A stretch of 64,000 nucleotides of DNA from Paenibacillus sp. HW567 (GTDB lineage Bacteria > Bacillota > Bacilli > Paenibacillales > Paenibacillaceae): NCBI RefSeq assembly GCF_000374185.1, contig NZ_KB910518.1, forward strand, positions 1,544,546 to 1,608,545, read 5' to 3'. The notes under the pieces were generated by a model that saw only the letters and a program-made list of their open reading frames with translations, was not told the DNA's origin and searched no databases. Positions 63,068 to 64,000 of the stretch are shown in pieces (positions within the stretch are counted from its first letter, which is position 1; every line of letters begins with the position of its first letter). The translations under genes were made by a program, and so were the position numbers.

Positions 63068-64000
63068 ATGGCTATTCGAAGAAAAGAACCGAAAACAACC
63101 GGAAAAGCTGATGACAGCAGTCAAAACTCCCCGCTCTCCCACAGTCTTGAGGATAATTTGCAGCAGATCAGAGAAGGTTTGGGCGACAGCCTGGATCTGA
63201 CGATACGTCATTTCGAGCCGCTTGAATGGGCGCCTCAGGTTGCTGCTGTCTATATGGTAGGCATTAACGATAAAGAAACCGTAGATGATTTCATTTCACA
63301 TGCCATGTCCTTTCAAGCGTATCGCGGTGAAGAGGAGCCCAAGGGGTTAACGGGCATGGATGTTCTAAATTACATGAAGGAAAAAGCGCTGAATGTCGGT
63401 AAGCAGCAGCCTGTCACAAATCTAAGCGAGCTGTTTGCCGCTCTATTATCCGGGAACACCATCATTCTGATTGACGGTCAGGATGAAGCGCTCAGCAGCA
63501 ACACAAGCGGAGGCGAGGTCCGCAGTGTCTCCGAAGCGGGAACCCAGGTGTCGATCCGCGGCTCGAAGGAAAGCTTTACAGAAACGATTTCAACTAATAT
63601 ATCTCTTGTCCGCCGGAGAATCAGGAACCCGAATCTATGGGTAGAGTCGATGAAGCTGGGTGCGGTGACCCAGACGGATATAGCGATTATGTATATGCAT
63701 GGAATTGTGAACGAGGAGATTCTTGGGGAATTGAAGAAGAAGCTGCAGGAAATTCGGGTAGATTCGATTTTGGAATCGGGCTATATTGAGCAATTGATTG
63801 AAGAAAGCGGGTATTCACCGTTTCCTACGTTATATAACACGGAACGGCCGGACAGCGTTGCCGGTAATCTGCTGGATGGAAGAATTGCTGTTTTTGTGGA
63901 TGGAACGCCTTTTGTACTTATTGCTCCTACAACTTTTTTTATGTTTTTCCATACCGTAGAGGATTATTACCAGCGGTTTGATATTTCGACATTGATCCGT
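63068..64000 (+). CDS. GerA-family spore germination protein, 3' end outside window
   Basis: ATG 63068 follows TCAGGAGGTG, and the frame stays open for 311 codons to the end of the window. The N-terminal cytosolic domain shows GerA/SpoVAF hallmarks: VYMVGINDKETVDDFISHAM, LFAALLSGNTIILIDGQ, ETISTNISLVRRRIRNPNLW, then VDGTPFVLIAPTTFF at the start of the membrane domain. GerA proteins form the nutrient receptor in the spore inner membrane together with B and C subunits, which should lie downstream. It confirms an endospore-forming host. Confidence 0.93.
   Translation, partial: MAIRRKEPKTTGKADDSSQNSPLSHSLEDNLQQIREGLGDSLDLTIRHFEPLEWAPQVAAVYMVGINDKETVDDFISHAMSFQAYRGEEEPKGLTGMDVLNYMKEKALNVGKQQPVTNLSELFAALLSGNTIILIDGQDEALSSNTSGGEVRSVSEAGTQVSIRGSKESFTETISTNISLVRRRIRNPNLWVESMKLGAVTQTDIAIMYMHGIVNEEILGELKKKLQEIRVDSILESGYIEQLIEESGYSPFPTLYNTERPDSVAGNLLDGRIAVFVDGTPFVLIAPTTFFMFFHTVEDYYQRFDISTLIR

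Overview
The window looks like chromosomal DNA of a Paenibacillus-type, endospore-forming Firmicute. The support is a GerA-family spore germination protein at the right end, a secreted protein with three SLH domains, very large Rhs/YD-repeat proteins with signal peptides, YtcP/LplB-type sugar ABC permeases, an oleate hydratase, and consistently strong GGAGG ribosome-binding sites. No tRNA, rRNA or CRISPR array was seen.

Region 1 (1-16.3 kb) is accessory and heavily rearranged. It starts inside an Rhs/YD-repeat toxin gene with its immunity gene. It continues through decayed Rhs junctions, a small element coding for an HUH-type replication protein and a serine recombinase, an IS110-family element, a second orphan Rhs C-terminal toxin with immunity gene, an XRE regulator, an ExeA-like transposition ATPase relic, two IS630-family relics in opposite orientation, and a secreted YD protein with three 165-residue tandem repeats.

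Region 2 (16.2-37 kb) is the main polymorphic-toxin island. A cyclic-di-GMP-I riboswitch precedes an SLH-domain surface protein and a 2314-residue Rhs protein whose low-GC tip carries a probable PD-(D/E)xK nuclease. About ten immunity-like genes follow in the same direction, mixed with displaced Rhs-core repeats, truncated toxin tails, a HINT fragment and IS elements (IS256 with perfect 8-bp target duplications, and ISL3). A related hairpin/terminator repeat follows many of the immunity genes. The arrangement suggests an archive of toxin tips and immunity genes that can recombine with the expressed Rhs gene.

Region 3 (37-64 kb) is ordinary, higher-GC chromosome. It holds a nucleotidyltransferase, an AraC regulator with a divergent sugar ABC operon, a two-component system plus FtsX-type ABC exporter, and a convergent second two-component system with an ABC-2 exporter that contains an M1-peptidase fusion. 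These are followed by a DUF1835 protein, a zinc-ribbon protein, a YdcF-like relic, a TetR regulator with oleate hydratase, Fur-boxed FecCD siderophore permeases with a ferredoxin-NADP-reductase-like flavoprotein, and the start of a gerA-type gene.

All functional assignments come from reading the sequence and from family knowledge; no searches were run. Toxin and immunity activities are inferred mainly from position and architecture.
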